Shown here: positions 22,986 through 35,421 of the stretch, piece by piece
How positions within the stretch are numbered: position 1 is the stretch's first letter
Layout: each line of letters begins with the position of its first letter
NCBI GenBank assembly: GCA_023374045.1
Contig: CM041776.1
Location: 283,773,999-283,837,998 of the forward strand
DNA length: 64,000 nt
Origin: Limonium bicolor
Taxonomy: Eukaryota > Streptophyta > Magnoliopsida > Caryophyllales > Plumbaginaceae
Direction of reading: 5' to 3'
Notes under the pieces: model-generated
What the model was told of the DNA's origin: nothing
Database searches by the model: none
The model's input: the letters and a program-made list of their open reading frames with translations, nothing else
Translations under genes and position numbers: made by a program

Positions 22986-24649
22986 CTTGTTCGGTGGTTG
23001 TTCCTCGATTTAATTGTTTAACTAATTTGTTTGTTGCTTGATATTGAGTGCTAGCTGAGCATCTCATTCTTTTGTCAGCTAAAACATATAGTTGATGTCA
23101 ATTGTTAGCTGAAATTTAAAAAAATAGAAAGAAACAATAAGTTGATATGATTATTGATGTGTATGACATAGAAAAAAATTAATTGATGAAATAAACTAAT
23201 TTGATAATGTGATAGGGGCTATATACCTTTAAAGCTCATGAGCATTTTTGGCGTTTAAGACCACTCAATTTAATAAGATGTTTGCTTTCTTCAATCTCTC
23301 ACTGCATTATTTGAGGGATTAGCATTATCCATATTCCACTAATACGAATAGGCAAAGCTATGGTTATCAGTTATTCTATCCTTCGGGATTCTTACTAACG
23401 GAGTGATCATGAGGTCAGCTATCCACCAGTAGTATCAATATTGCTGTAACACGTATCTATTATAATCTTGAAAAGTACTTATAAAAATATATATATAATC
23501 TTGAAAGACCCTTTAACTTTTCAATTCCAGAATCTCATTTTTTTTCCGAAGCCAAGTTTTAGTGGTTCTAGGTAAATAGTATGTAATTTAATGTCTTTTT
23601 ATTAATACTTTTACATGTTTGGAGTTAGGTTTAAAGCAAAAACTGATTGAAATATGAGAGAACCAACGAACCATCAAGAATGGACAGAATTGGGATATGG
23701 ATTTGACCACTGCAAGATATATGGCCCTTCACATAGGACGGCCAAGCTTCCATTTTCCGGCCGGTGGGCGGGACATCTTGGTGCGGTTCTGCAGAATCCC
23801 CCCAATTGGCGGGCAGTTGTGAGAAGAGGGAGGGTGCATGCTTCTCAGCTTGTGATTAATATGCTATGTTTCCATATTATGTATCTCGTACTCTGTTCTT
23901 AATGCTATAACGAGTTGGCCTCCTATTGCTGATTTGTTAATCTTAAGACTATAAACCATTGTTGATGTCTTTAATGGTTTTGACTAAAAGGAAGAACGTT
24001 TGAAACAGAGACTGAGAGGTAAATATTTGATCTGCATGCCGCAATGGTTTGTATATATATAAGGACGTCCGATTGAAAGGTTTTGATAGGGTTATGAGCT
24101 TCATGCAACTATGCGATTCTCTTACCTTGAGAATATGGAGATCCCATAATTCTTAGTTATGTCTTTTCATGTGCAAGAGCGATTCTAAACTAATGGTGAT
24201 TTCCATTGTGATACAAGGTAAAAGTAGTTGATCACAAGTTTAGCAAAGGTAGAGGAAAGTGTCACTCAAATGTTGTTACATCCTTTTATAATTTAGTTCT
24301 TAATTTACTTCCCTTGTTCTTTTAAACACCCAAAAACTCAAAAACTTGAGATAGCCACAACATAGTCTCCCGAGTTCGATATAAACTACATCTATACTTA
24401 GAAAACTTTTTGCAGGGTGAAGCTCAATTTTTTATTGGATGTCCCGGAGGAATGGTATCCATGATGTTACAGTGTGATATATCTGTTCAAATAGTTAACA
24501 AATTAAATGAATTTTACAGGGTGAAGCTCAATTTTACTGGTATACGCGGTGCACTTGTGTGTTGTTTGATTTTCTAGTCACAGGTAATGAAGATGATCTA
24601 TGAAAGCGTAAGTGTTGGGTTTGGGAATTGTTAGACTGTCACTTGGATT
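22986..24649. other. Intergenic, nothing recognised
   Basis: AT-rich sequence without a supported gene. An 82-codon plus-strand frame at 23654-23902 is locally GC-rich but has no recognisable family. Confidence 0.4.
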
Positions 24650-26956
24650 CATTTAAAATATTTAGGTGGTATAGATTTTGTGTTTGAGGTTTGAAATTAG
24701 ATTTGAGATGTTATTACTTTAATTATTACTATTCAATTAAGGTTGATATTTTTGTATTTAGTCTTAGTACTCACTAAGTTGGTGAGTGTAACCGTAACAC
24801 TCATTAGAGGTATGTATGTTCTAGATCAACCCCTGGTGCTATAAAGGATCACATTCAAAAATATAAAGCTGGTCATTCTTCTGTGAGAGCCATAAGGGTG
24901 TATCCCTCTTGTCTACTGTAGCAATTAATTTTGGGCGTGTTAGGCCCCATTTCTCACAAAAAAAACATATCTCGGTTCCATCGGGTAATGTATTTACTTT
25001 CTTTTGAACAAGAAAACAGGGGTGTCAAAATCATCGGGTGGCATACAACCTAAATCCAACCCCAAAATATCCAACCTGACCCATACACATTACAAGTTTG
25101 GTTTCTTACACCCAAGTCAATCAGTCTCATTTGGATCTAAATCTTTTTTTTTTCTTTCAAATTTTCATTTTATTTTAAATGTTTGAACTATCCTATAAAC
25201 AAAGATGACATTAAAATATTAGTTAATAAGCAAACATAATATTTAATTATAAATTACTAACCCCATATTTGAGTTACCAATAAATTAGTAACCAAATATT
25301 ATGTTTAGTCATTAAATATAACATATTTTCAATTATAAAGTTTTACGCAGTTAATAGGTGTAACTAGTCGCAATGTAGTCGGGAAAAGCTCTCGTTTCCG
25401 TACCGCACTCTCCGCCTTCTCATTTAAAATATTTAGGTGGTATAGATTTTGTGTTTGAGGTTTGAAATTAGATTTGAGATGTTATTACTTTAATTATTAC
25501 TATTCAATTAAGGTTGATATTTTTGTATTTAGTCTTAGTACTCACTAAGTTGGTGAGTGTAACCGTAACACTCATTAGAGGTATGTATGTTCTAGATCAA
25601 CCCCTGGTGCTATAAAGGATCACATTCAAAAATATAAAGCTGGTCATTCTTCTGTGAGAGCCATAAGGTAGCAATTAATTTTGGGCGTGTTAGGCCCCAT
25701 TTCTCACAAAAAAAACATATCTCGGTTCCATCGGGTAATGTATTTACTTTCTTTTGAACAAGAAAACAGGGGTGTCAAAATCCTATTTTGGATCGGGTGG
25801 CATACAACCTAAATCCAACCCCAAAATATCCAACCTGACCCATACACATTACAAGTTTGATTTCTTACACCCAAGTCAAACAATCTCATTTGGATCTAAA
25901 TCTTTTTTTTTCTTTCAAATTTTCATTTTATTTTAAATGTTTAAACTATCCTATAAACAAAGATGACATTAAACTATTAGTTAATAAGCAAACATAATAT
26001 TTAATTATAAATTACTAACCCCATATTTGAGTTACCAATAAATTAGTAACCAAATATTATGTTTAGTCATTAAATATAACATATTTTCAATTATAAAGTT
26101 TTACGCAGTTAATAGGTGTAACTAGTCGCAATGTAGTCGGGAAAAGCTCTCGTTTCCGTACCGCACTCTCCGCCTTCTCATTTAAAATATTTAGGTGGTA
26201 TAGATTTTGTGTTTGAGGTTTGAAATTAGATTTGAGATGTTATTACTTTAATTATTACTATTCAATTAAGATTGATATTTTTGTATTTAGTCTTAGTACT
26301 CACTAAGTTGGTGAGTGTAACCGTAACACTCATTAGAGGTATGTATGTTCTAGATCAACCCCTGGTGCTATAAAGGATCACATTCAAAAATATAAAGCTG
26401 GTCATTCTTCTGTGAGAGCCATAAGGGCGTATCCCTCTTGTCTACTGTAGCAATTAATTTTGGGCGTGTTAGGCCCCATTTCTCACAAAAAAAAACATAT
26501 CTCAGTTCCATCGGGTAATGTATTTACTTTCTTTTGAACAAGAAAACAGGGGTGTCAAAATCCTATTTTGGATCGGGTGGCATACAACCTAAATCCAACC
26601 CCAAAATATCCAACCTGACCCATACACATTACAAGTTTGATTTCTTACACCCAAGTCAAACAGTCTCATTTGGATCTAAATCTTTTTTTTCTTTCAAATT
26701 TTCATTTTATTTTAAATGTTTGAACTATCCTATAAACAAAGATGACATTAAAATATTAGTTAATAAGCCAACATAATATTTAATTATAAATTACTAACCC
26801 CATATTTGAGTTACCAATAAATTAGTAACCAAATATTATGTTTAGTCATTAAATATAACATATTTTCAATTATAAAGTTTTTCGTAGTTAATAGGTGTAA
26901 CTAGTCGCAATGTAGTCGGGAAAGCTCTCGTTTCCGTACCGCACTCTCCGCCTTCT
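24650..26956. repeat. Three tandem copies of a ~770-bp unit
   Basis: Units at 24650-25420, 25421-26178 and 26179-26956 each start catttaaaatatttagg and end actctccgccttct, and are nearly identical. Unit 1 lacks a 12-base block (ctattttggat region) after gtgtcaaaatc, and unit 2 lacks about 20 bases after ccataagg. The repeated short frames at 25004, 25754 and 26534 (MNKKTGVSKS) only reflect the repeat. The sequence after the last unit (26957 on) is unrelated. Confidence 0.92.
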
Positions 26957-27507
26957 GTCTCTTTCCTTGCATGTTGTTTTCTTCTCTCAATGCTGCCTTG
27001 GAAATCACCTCGTTATCATTGTCATTTAGAGAATGTCGCGCCAATGAACCCTTCATTCCCACCGTAATCTTCTTGCTCTATTCGTCGTATCTCTTCCAAA
27101 CTCTGCCAGCCACCGCTTCCTCACTGCATGCCTCTAGCTTGCCCCAGCATGCTTCCACTATCGCGGGTCTCCGCCTCTTCTTCTTCCGCCTGTTTGCATG
27201 ATTCCCATCATCTTAGCCGCCCATCCTAACCTATTTTACTCTCCGACCCCTGCCACTATGTGTTGCGAGAAGTCCCGATGGTTATTTACAAGGGATTCAT
27301 CCCCTTGCTCAACTTTCTCATCCACTCATTGCACTTTACTTCTACTCTAATCACTTTATGCGTAAGATTCATCCCCTTTCTCAAACAGACAATGAAGGTC
27401 ATCAATGTCTTTGGGTCTTGGTTGTCCCACGATAGGTGTGTCTTGGCCAAATGGTTCTCACAAGCTCCACCTGACGCAGCTACTCTTCACCTTCATCTGT
27501 AATAGAA
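26957..27507. other. Leader region before the DUF4283 fragment
   Basis: Open, CT-rich plus-strand sequence. Frames at 26971-27201 and 27260-27502 show no recognised domain. It may be the decayed 5' part of the retroelement whose coding fragment follows. Confidence 0.3.
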
Positions 27508-27776
27508 ATGAGAACTTTCATTTTTTGCAAGGTTGGCCAAAATCTCCTCATCATCGAATTCGAGCAGATTAGCGCAATGCATGTTTTGCTCATTAGAGGC
27601 CCGCGGTCCATAGATTTCATCCTCTTTGCTGTGCAAAATTTTGATCCGAGAGTTCCTTTTGACAAACACGTCTTTGAATGGGTTCCATGTTGGGTTAGAG
27701 TCTATGACCTCCCAACCCGTTACTTGAACATGGAATATGCTACTCACATTGCCAGCAAAAAATTAGACGTTTCATG
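27508..27776 (+). pseudogene. DUF4283 (LINE ORF1-type) fragment, split by CACTA 2
   Basis: The plus-strand frame has the pattern of the plant DUF4283 domain found in LINE ORF1-like and related proteins: a hydrophobic strand with NFDPRVPFDKHVFEWVPC, then WVRVYDLPTRYLNMEYATHI. The frame ends where CACTA 2 inserts. Possible continuation after the element (32847-33360) is full of stops, so this is a relic. The assignment rests on the F...PxWVRVxDLP pattern only. Confidence 0.55.
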
Positions 27777-28339
27777 CACTACAAGAAAACAGTAGTATCA
27801 CAGACGGAATATTCCGTAGGTAAAAGTTACATTTCCGTATGTAATGACAATCACAGACGGAAAATTCCGTAGGAAATTTCCGTCTGTAATAAACGGGTCG
27901 GTAATAATATTCCGTCTGTGAAAATACCTCCGTCGGTGATATTATTAATTTTACCGACGGAAAGTTCCGTCTCAGAAAATTATTATCACCTACGGAATAT
28001 TCCGTCTCAGAAAACTGTTATCACCTACAGATATTTCCGTCTCAGACAAACTATTATCACCTACGGATATTTTCGTCTTAGAAAATGATAATCACCTACC
28101 AAATATTCCGTCTCAGGTAAAGTTATCAACAACGGAATGTTCCGTCTCTGATATATTATCACCTACCAATATGGTGTGTTTCAGATATTATTACCTACGG
28201 AATGTTTCACCACAGATAATGTTATTACCTACCAAAATTTTGTGTTTTAGAAATTATTTCCTACGGAGTGTTTCACCTCAGATAATGTCATTACCTACGA
28301 AATTTCATCTCATAAGTTATCACCTACGAAATCTTTTGT

Positions 28340-29792
28340 ACCTAATAATTTCACAAACAAAACACATATAACCTGAATAATTTATAGCTGAAACACATGT
28401 GACATTTTATAATGTGCTACATAAAGTAGTTACATCCATAGTCACAACATTCCCAAAATAGTCTTCATAACTAACAAATGTTTTCATAAGTAAGAAACTA
28501 GCTATAAGACATTTCTCATAAGAATTCAAATACTACAACACCCATATCCTACCAAAGTTTACAGTATTCAAGCAGATCACACTATGACAATCATTTTCAG
28601 ATTTGCTTCATTGAAGACGCATATTATTCAATTGAGAGTTTCATGTCCCTCCAGCTACTTCCAAATCTGCAAACGAAAACACATCTAGTTTAACAGAAAA
28701 TAAAATTACACTATACAAGAAGCAACTTCAAAGGGATGAATATTCACACACTTAAACAAACAGCATGAACCAGATAAAAATATGCACATAATTCAGATCA
28801 TAAACAAAGCTTAAAGGGGTCACAAAACTAAGCACAAGTGCTGGTCAAAATCAACCATAGCAACATCAACATACAAAAGCAAAAATATGAGCAAAAAATA
28901 AGCAAAAACATTCACACACCTTCAATATGTTCCTCACTCTACTGCAGATTTCAAAACAGCTGTGCATAAGTAACTCTAGAGAATATTCAGAAAAAACACA
29001 CCATAAAACCAGTAACAGATTCTCATTTATACAGTGGATATCCATATGTTTTTACTCCGTAGCAGCAAGTATTACTGGCCAAATCAGAGAATGTGTATTC
29101 GAAGCATGAATGTGCAGAGACGTGGACAAAATATAAAGTTAACCCATACATTGTAAACTGGTGTGTATTTTATTAACATGCCACTTTAATCATAACAGAT
29201 AGCTTCCAATTTACTCTATATGCTCACAAGTGTAAAAGCATAGAACTTAACGTGAAACATGCTGGAGTGGGGTAGATCAACAAGCAATTCATGCTTCAGT
29301 AACTCAGATCAAATTCTATTAAAATCGAACATATAACTAGTTTTCTGCTGCTACATATGCACAACCATCCAACTAAAAATTGTAAGTAACGGAAGTATGA
29401 ATACCAGATTCCTAATGGGAGTCGAGAGGTACACAATTCATAGCAGCACCTGCCTGACGGTGGTCTTTTACAATACTATCCGCAGGTTAGAAGAAGAAAG
29501 CATAGAAGCTGTTGATTCAGAAAAAAAAAAACAAAATATGTTCACTCGATGAAAGTATGTTACCTTTTCAAGGATTGAGCTCACTATTCATTAGCTAAAT
29601 AAATTTATGTGCTGTTTAATCTGCCAAAAGATGAATAAGGTTTATCAAGACACGTAGCAAGGAAAGCAAAGAGAGTAATGCATATTTTAGAAAATGTTAG
29701 TTTAAAGTATCGCTAATTATATAGGATTGATTAATGTACAAGAAAGTAACAGTTCAAAGTTTAAAACTTTCATAAATTAGAATTGTACATAC
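28340..29792. other. CACTA 2 interior, unrecognised
   Basis: AT-rich, intron-like sequence. No gene could be supported; the short frames at 28171-28371 and 28927-29109 look fortuitous. Confidence 0.35.
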
Positions 29793-29898
29793 ATCGGTGA
29801 ATATTGCAATCACGTCATCGACCGCTTTACGGACGCTTGTTTTGCCATAGGTGAACTCTATGCTACCATCTTCATTGATTGTATTTCCAGTGAAATAT
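29793..29898 (-). pseudogene. Exon-like segment of unknown origin in CACTA 2
   Basis: On the minus strand 106 bases lie between an acceptor (ttttgcag) and a strong donor (gat|gtatgt). They encode 35 open codons including GSIEFTYGKTSVRKAVDDVI. The codon pattern and splice context look like a genuine captured exon. I do not recognise the protein. It lies downstream of the PPME1 exons in the same orientation. Confidence 0.4.
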
Positions 29899-30881
29899 CT
29901 GCAAAATTTATCAATCCAAGATATTCAGTAATGATTCATACATGGCGTCAAGACAAAGCATATAGTGAGACAACCTACTTCCTAACCAAATTTAATAACT
30001 TGCCTGATCAATAAGATCACCAGCACACAAACAACTGAGAGCCCTACTATGCCAATGAATGTTGCCACACCATTCATCCGTACCTATACCAACTAAAGAG
30101 CTAAATCATTCCATGAAGCAAAAATTCTTTAAAAACAAAAATTATCTTATGATACTATATAAAAAAGGGCAGAAACTGTAAAAGAAATATATCGCAAAGG
30201 GGGTTTCTATGCCAGTGCCTTTAGAGATACTAGCCATTAGATATCCCTATTATCATTCTATATTTTTCTCTATTCTTTCTCATTTACAACATTAATTGAA
30301 TTCTCATGTAACTCTCTGTTCACGTATTCACCAGTGACAGTTTATTTGTGCAGGTGGTTCAAATACTAACTATACTACTTTTCAGTGTTTGGATAGATTT
30401 TTTTTAAAAAAATTGCTTTACCCAATAAAATAAAAATAAGACATCAGGGGTCATTATTCAGATGTTTTGTAGCTTCTTTTTCTGATTAATATAATAATGA
30501 TAATAATGTTACAAAAAACAGAAAGAAAAAGAAAGAAAGACATATTTTAATTGCGTACAATAATTGTCATTCATTCTCTCAAACTTGACCGCATAAAGAA
30601 TTTTTCTATTTGGAGATACAAAGATCGCACAAGTATAGACATTAATTAATGTAGTACGGCAGCGAATAACACTACTACATATCGTAAGTAAGGTATCACT
30701 GCATGATCATGCACATTCCTTTCATGCTATTCAATGAGTAGAGCATTATATTTCCTCAGGAACGAGATTGGAGACACATCTAGAGTCGGAATAAAGAAGG
30801 CATATCCTTCATATACTATATTCTTGACAGAAATGCACAAGGATTCATAATGGTGAACTTTGACAATTGATCATAACGTAC

Positions 30882-31505
30882 CTCAACTCCACAGGGCCAA
30901 TCCGACTTCTAGAGATGAAGTGAGAACCAGAGATGCGGATTCATCAGGGACATCCCCAAAAGATAAAACCATTGTCATTCATAAGAAAAGTCTGAACAAC
31001 GGCTTGACAACAGAAAGTTAAAAATCCCAACAAACAAACAATCTGTCTGCTGCACCTGAATTGCATGGCCGTGTCTAATCACCATCATCTGAAACTTTCC
31101 TTACATTTGACCAATAGTAAGAGTTCTGCCATCGAGCAAAATTCTTAACAAAGAAAAAGTAAGAGTTCTCTCAAATCAATATTGAGAAAAATAAGGTCTT
31201 TACCACATCAGTTATTAAAATCACTCTAGAAACTACTCAGACTTTCATGGAGGGCTGGGATTATCACACAGCTATAGAAAGCCAAATATAATAGGAAACT
31301 TTTGGTTGGTCTTGGTCTTACAAAGGAGAATTAAGTTAGCAGCTCACCGGTTCTGTTTACGAATGAACCCAGTGCAAATACATACTCAGGAGGACATTAT
31401 ATGAAGCATACAACTGACTGTTACCTGTCTAGTCTGTCAGTTCCCGTCAACATCAACACCTTTGGAACTGGGCTTGACAGGAATTTCTCTAAGAGACCCT
31501 CATAC
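30882..31505 (-). pseudogene. Captured protein phosphatase methylesterase 1 (PPME1) 3' exons
   Basis: Three exons on the minus strand match the C-terminal part of plant PPME1, an alpha/beta hydrolase that removes the methyl ester from the C-terminal Leu of PP2A catalytic subunits. Exon 31505-31425 encodes YEGLLEKFLSSPVPK and GTDRLDR and ends in a good donor. Exon 31125-31056 encodes TLTIGQM, a TAA in place of the usual Gln, GKFQMMVIRHGHAIQ (the region of the catalytic His) and a donor. Exon 30954-30882 encodes DVPDESASLVL and a frameshifted remnant of the SRNRIGP-like end. The first and second exons join in frame. The stop, a one-codon loss in RHTGHA and a damaged last acceptor make it a pseudogene. 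Confidence 0.85.
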
Positions 31506-31622
31506 CTTTATGAGGAATACATGAGAAAGAAGTTATAAATTTCAGTTGAACTGTACAGGCATAGAGTAAGAATTATGAAACATATAAAGTGAATAAAATA
31601 GAAAGACATACAAGACACTGAC

Positions 31623-31715
31623 CAAATTAAAGAGTACAGGAAGGTAGCCACACTCATGTTCATTCAAAAGAAGTTCATTTGGAGACGCAACAGCTGCATT
31701 GAAAGTATCAAAAGC
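31623..31715 (-). pseudogene. Exon-like segment of unknown origin, upstream of the PPME1 exons
   Basis: On the minus strand, between a pyrimidine-rich acceptor (tttttcag) and a GT, lie exactly 31 open codons including PNELLLNEHECGYLPVLFNL. I do not recognise it and it does not resemble the PPME1 region that should precede YEGL, so it may come from a second captured gene or be chance. Confidence 0.3.
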
Positions 31716-32846
31716 CTGAAAAAGAAAGAAAGTTGATTATCATGCAGTAAGATGATCATGAAGACACCAGACAAAATTTTGACAATTAGCAGTTTGTCAT
31801 GACTGCTTCAGGTCCATCGCCATTTACAATGAATAACTATACATAAACCACTGCAGCAAGTTCATTATAAAATGCCTCCAAGCTTCACACACCTAAAACG
31901 AGCAATTATCTGCGGGACATAAACAGCAACAAAGTTTGTAATCTCCTCATCGCTACATGAGTACATGTAGAATGATTATTAGGAAAAACAGACAAAGAAA
32001 GGTAGTAATAGTAGTAGAAAACAACAGACTTACTTTCTACTAAATGACTATCAAATGTAAGTAGCTAGTTTTGATAGCTCAAATTTGCAATCTACACTAC
32101 TACAATTTGGCGACAGCGGACACTACAACTTGCCAATCGGTGTGCAGTTGGAACGCAATGAAAATCTATTTGAATCCTAATTTCTGGTGCTTGGAGATTC
32201 AGCAAAATCGAAAAGATATCAAACCGACAGACACACATTCTGTATCATGGTGGTTATCGCCGTTCAAAACAAACTCGAGTAGTCAATTAGGGTTATTTCG
32301 ATTATTCTAAAAAAGAAATCATAAAAGCTATTCAAATAGAGAATCTGTAACAAGGAGAGATTGAAATACCTAAGTTAATTGCTTCAGAGGCTCTCCGATG
32401 GTAAATACCAAATTCGCTGATTGGAATTGATGAATGTAGTCGAGGGAGTGGGTTTTAGCGAGTGGGAGAAGTGCTCGCTGAGTCTCTCGTACTCTTATTT
32501 TACTTGGGTCGAATAAAAGAATAAAGTTGTACAGCCATAAAGTATTTCCAACGGATTGATAGACTTTCACCTACGAAAATTCTGTCTTCAAAAAAGTTAT
32601 TTATCAGTGAACTATTTCCCACCAAAATTTTAGAACTCCCGCTTGCTAAATTGAGCAACAGTTTACTTCCGGAAATATTTTCCGTCAGTAATGAGTTCAC
32701 TTTCCGTCGGTAATAGTTCATATTACTTGAATACCTCTTCCGTCAGAAATTTACAAAAATTCCGTAGGTAAAGACGCTTTTTACCTACGGATTAATTCCG
32801 TAGGAAATTTTCCCCGTCTGTGATATTACAGTTTTTTGTAGTGATG

Positions 32847-33917
32847 GGCTGTTGATGATGGAAATCGCCCACCTAGGGCTTCCATGCATGCATATCGAAA
32901 TCCTCATCAACTTACAAACGTCAATTTGTCAGTCTCTGCCTCTTTACCTTGAGGATTGTACCGGGTCTATGTGATCACCTATGACGACCTCCTTTTCCAT
33001 GTGCTTAGTGCGGATTTCTCACCCACTCTCTTGATCTTTGCCCCCTGTCATCAACGTCCTTCCCTGAAGATGTCCGCTTTGGGTCATGGTTAAGCACAGA
33101 GTATTCCTTCTCGTACTAGCCCTAAAACCCTTGAGGAATTTCTCGATCCATGGGCACCCACAGTTGGTGTGCCTCGAGATCTCTTAAGTTTGACCCACAA
33201 AGCTCCCTCTCAATTTCCAATGACTATTACACACCACTCTATGGAGCCTGTGACAATTGAAGGACCCCTGCAAAGTCTTAATGGAACACAACCGTTTAAG
33301 TATTCGATGAGGAAGAAGAGAAACTTTAGTTTATATATTCCCAGTAGACTCAAATGCTAAGGATCTTTTAGCTTCGAGTCTTGAGTTCCCACCGGGAAAA
33401 AAGAAAATAGCATCGCATGCGGTCTTCACATAGTCCATCAGTGGTGACTCCTCATGGCAAATTGGTGAAAAGCTTGGTGTTCCTATCTTACATGTGGTCC
33501 TTGATCATAACCGGAGCCGCATGGAATCATGAAGCTTGAGATTCCTAGTTGCATGGAGGACAGAAGCTATGCAACTAAAGGGTTTATCTTTTCCGGTCAC
33601 TAAGATCATTATCCTAGCAAAGTTACCTATGTTGATGCTAGTTTAACTCGTAGAATAATGATGGTGTGTTGGTTTGTTAATTAAGTTGGTATTAGACTTT
33701 GTCATAGCTATTGTAAGCCTGATCGAATGAGTGGGTCATCAGCTTTTGTTTTTGCTGCTAGAAGTCAGGCTCATGCAAGTCTCCGCTTGGGCAATAGAAT
33801 GTCCAAAGATTCTTCTCGACCATTTCCAATTCCACGGTTTGACAGTGACCTTACTACCCAAGCAATGTTCAAAATGAATTGTTTCCAACAGTAACTTATT
33901 GGGCACTTTATGCACGT
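32847..33917 (+). other. Decayed retroelement flank between CACTA 2 and the Sirevirus-like element
   Basis: Plus-strand frames here (for example 33169-33360) are interrupted every few dozen codons. The region probably continues the DUF4283-bearing relic, but no conserved motif confirms that. Confidence 0.3.
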
Positions 33918-34454
33918 TGAAAAATCCTACCACATGAGTATAGAACTAATAAGGAGTAAACAAGGGGTATCGACTGCAGTTGAGTCAAATAACTATATTA
34001 ACTGTCATGTATCACCTTGATACAAGGAATACACGTAGTGAAGTTCTTCCCTACAATCTCACGAGTACACTCAACTCAAATCATGTTGAGAGAAGCAGTC
34101 TCCTTAAACACCTATAGCCTAATGTTCTACCCAGTTCGTAATTCTAGAGATGTAACCCTATTATCTAAATTGCATTTAATGTGTTTCCTCAATATCTCAT
34201 TGTGCTCTCACCGTGTTTTTCCTTGTAGTTGAAAAGCACGCCTAACCCTAGACTTACTTCCTCATATATAGATTAAATAAATTGTATGACAATCTATCGT
34301 TTAAGATTTTATTATCTTTAAACAGATATATAAAATCTTATTGAATATTCTATCTTCTCCTGTTTGTCAGTTCAAGACTGATAGTCGTCGCTTCAGGTGA
34401 CCTTATATCGGGCTTCAGTATTGAACTGAGTTTGCGATCAAAATAGCATCAATA
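33918..34454 (-). repeat. 3' LTR of the Sirevirus-like element
   Basis: 537 bp, aligning with 42939-43488 over its length with scattered indels. The plus-strand left edge is tgaaaaatcct. The right edge reads caata where the other copy has caaca, so the terminal dinucleotide has mutated. Confidence 0.9.
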
Positions 34455-34469
34455 GTTTTCCCCCTTTTT
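34455..34469 (-). other. Polypurine tract adjoining the 3' LTR
   Basis: The minus strand reads aaaaagggggaaaac directly against the LTR. Very similar tracts recur at about 34584-34594 and 34845-34860. Confidence 0.7.
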
Positions 34470-35421
34470 GATGCGGCAAACTGTTGAAGTCTTGAACTGA
34501 ACAAGTTTTCTTCCTGAGTTTAGGATAGGTTCCCCATGAGTCTCTTGCTTTGGCATTCCATACGGAAAACATGATCACCTATCAGTTGTTCCCCCTGAAT
34601 CTCACATCTCTGTTGCATTATCCTGTACTTAGTCTAAGACAAACACAACTTACGAGCGTTAAGTAATTCAAGAGTAGGAACAAAGCCAGTAAAAGCATGA
34701 TAGTTCATAAATGCAACAAAAGAAAATTACATCATGTTCAATAGTAATGTTGCAGACGAATCATCAAAAAAATCTAAGATTTTCAAGACGAAGCCAGAGA
34801 GAATGTTTAAGAACCAGAGAGAAGAAATACTTAAGACTTCCAAGCTTTTCCCCCTTTTTCCACATCAAAAAGAAAAAAACAGTATGTAAAGTCAAACAGT
34901 AGTAGTGTTATCCGTTGTTAACTAGGGGAAGGGTAAGATGCAATCCAATTAACTACTAAAATTTCTCGGAAGGATCAGAGCTGGAGTTTGTTGCTGTTAG
35001 CAGAGAATCCAATTTCTCTTCCAACTGATTGATCATGTCCATCAGTTGCTTTTCGAGGGCTGTCACAGAGTCCAAGACTGAATGAACAAGGAGGGTAATG
35101 CTTGATCCGGTGCAGGCATATTGTCAGTCTTGGTTTCATGTGCACTGTTGTTTGAATTGCAGCCTAAGTCTGAAAGTTCCAGTCTCATTTTGGAGAGAGT
35201 TGATTCAGCAAGGTAGTGGTTGGTTGAGCCGAGACAGAGAATGCATCTCTAGAGAAATCTGAGATGGTGAAGAACTTTTGTCATCCAGAAGGGATAGAGG
35301 ATTGATGGTTTGGAGCTGTTGATGACGGTCCGCAGATGAGATATGATGAGTCTTGGCAAAGACAATTGAATTTCTTATCAAGACACCACATTATGGCAAG
35401 GCGGACAGGAGTGACCTTGTC
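34470..35421 (-). other. Untranslated region between the extra ORF and the 3' LTR
   Basis: No reading frame supported. It contains two further polypurine-like tracts and the decayed C-terminal end of the extra ORF (35250-35421). Confidence 0.5.

Larger units (their letters stand above)
27777..32843. mobile_element. CACTA transposon 2 with captured host exons
   Basis: Left end cactacaagaaaac, right end gttttttgtagtg, with a 3-base duplication ATG at 27774-27776 and 32844-32846. Subterminal arrays of acctacgga, ccgtaggta and ccgtctcag lie at about 27795-28330 and 32530-32830, resembling those of CACTA 1. No transposase ORF was found. The interior carries exons of a PPME1-type gene and other exon-like segments on the minus strand, so it is best described as a non-autonomous, gene-capturing (Pack-type) CACTA element. 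Confidence 0.92.

Noticed and set aside
31893..31952. Exon-like segment with DEEITNFVAVYVPQIIARFR
   Set aside because: It has splice-like ends, but joining it to the next candidate exon (31715-31623) breaks the frame, and I recognise no family.
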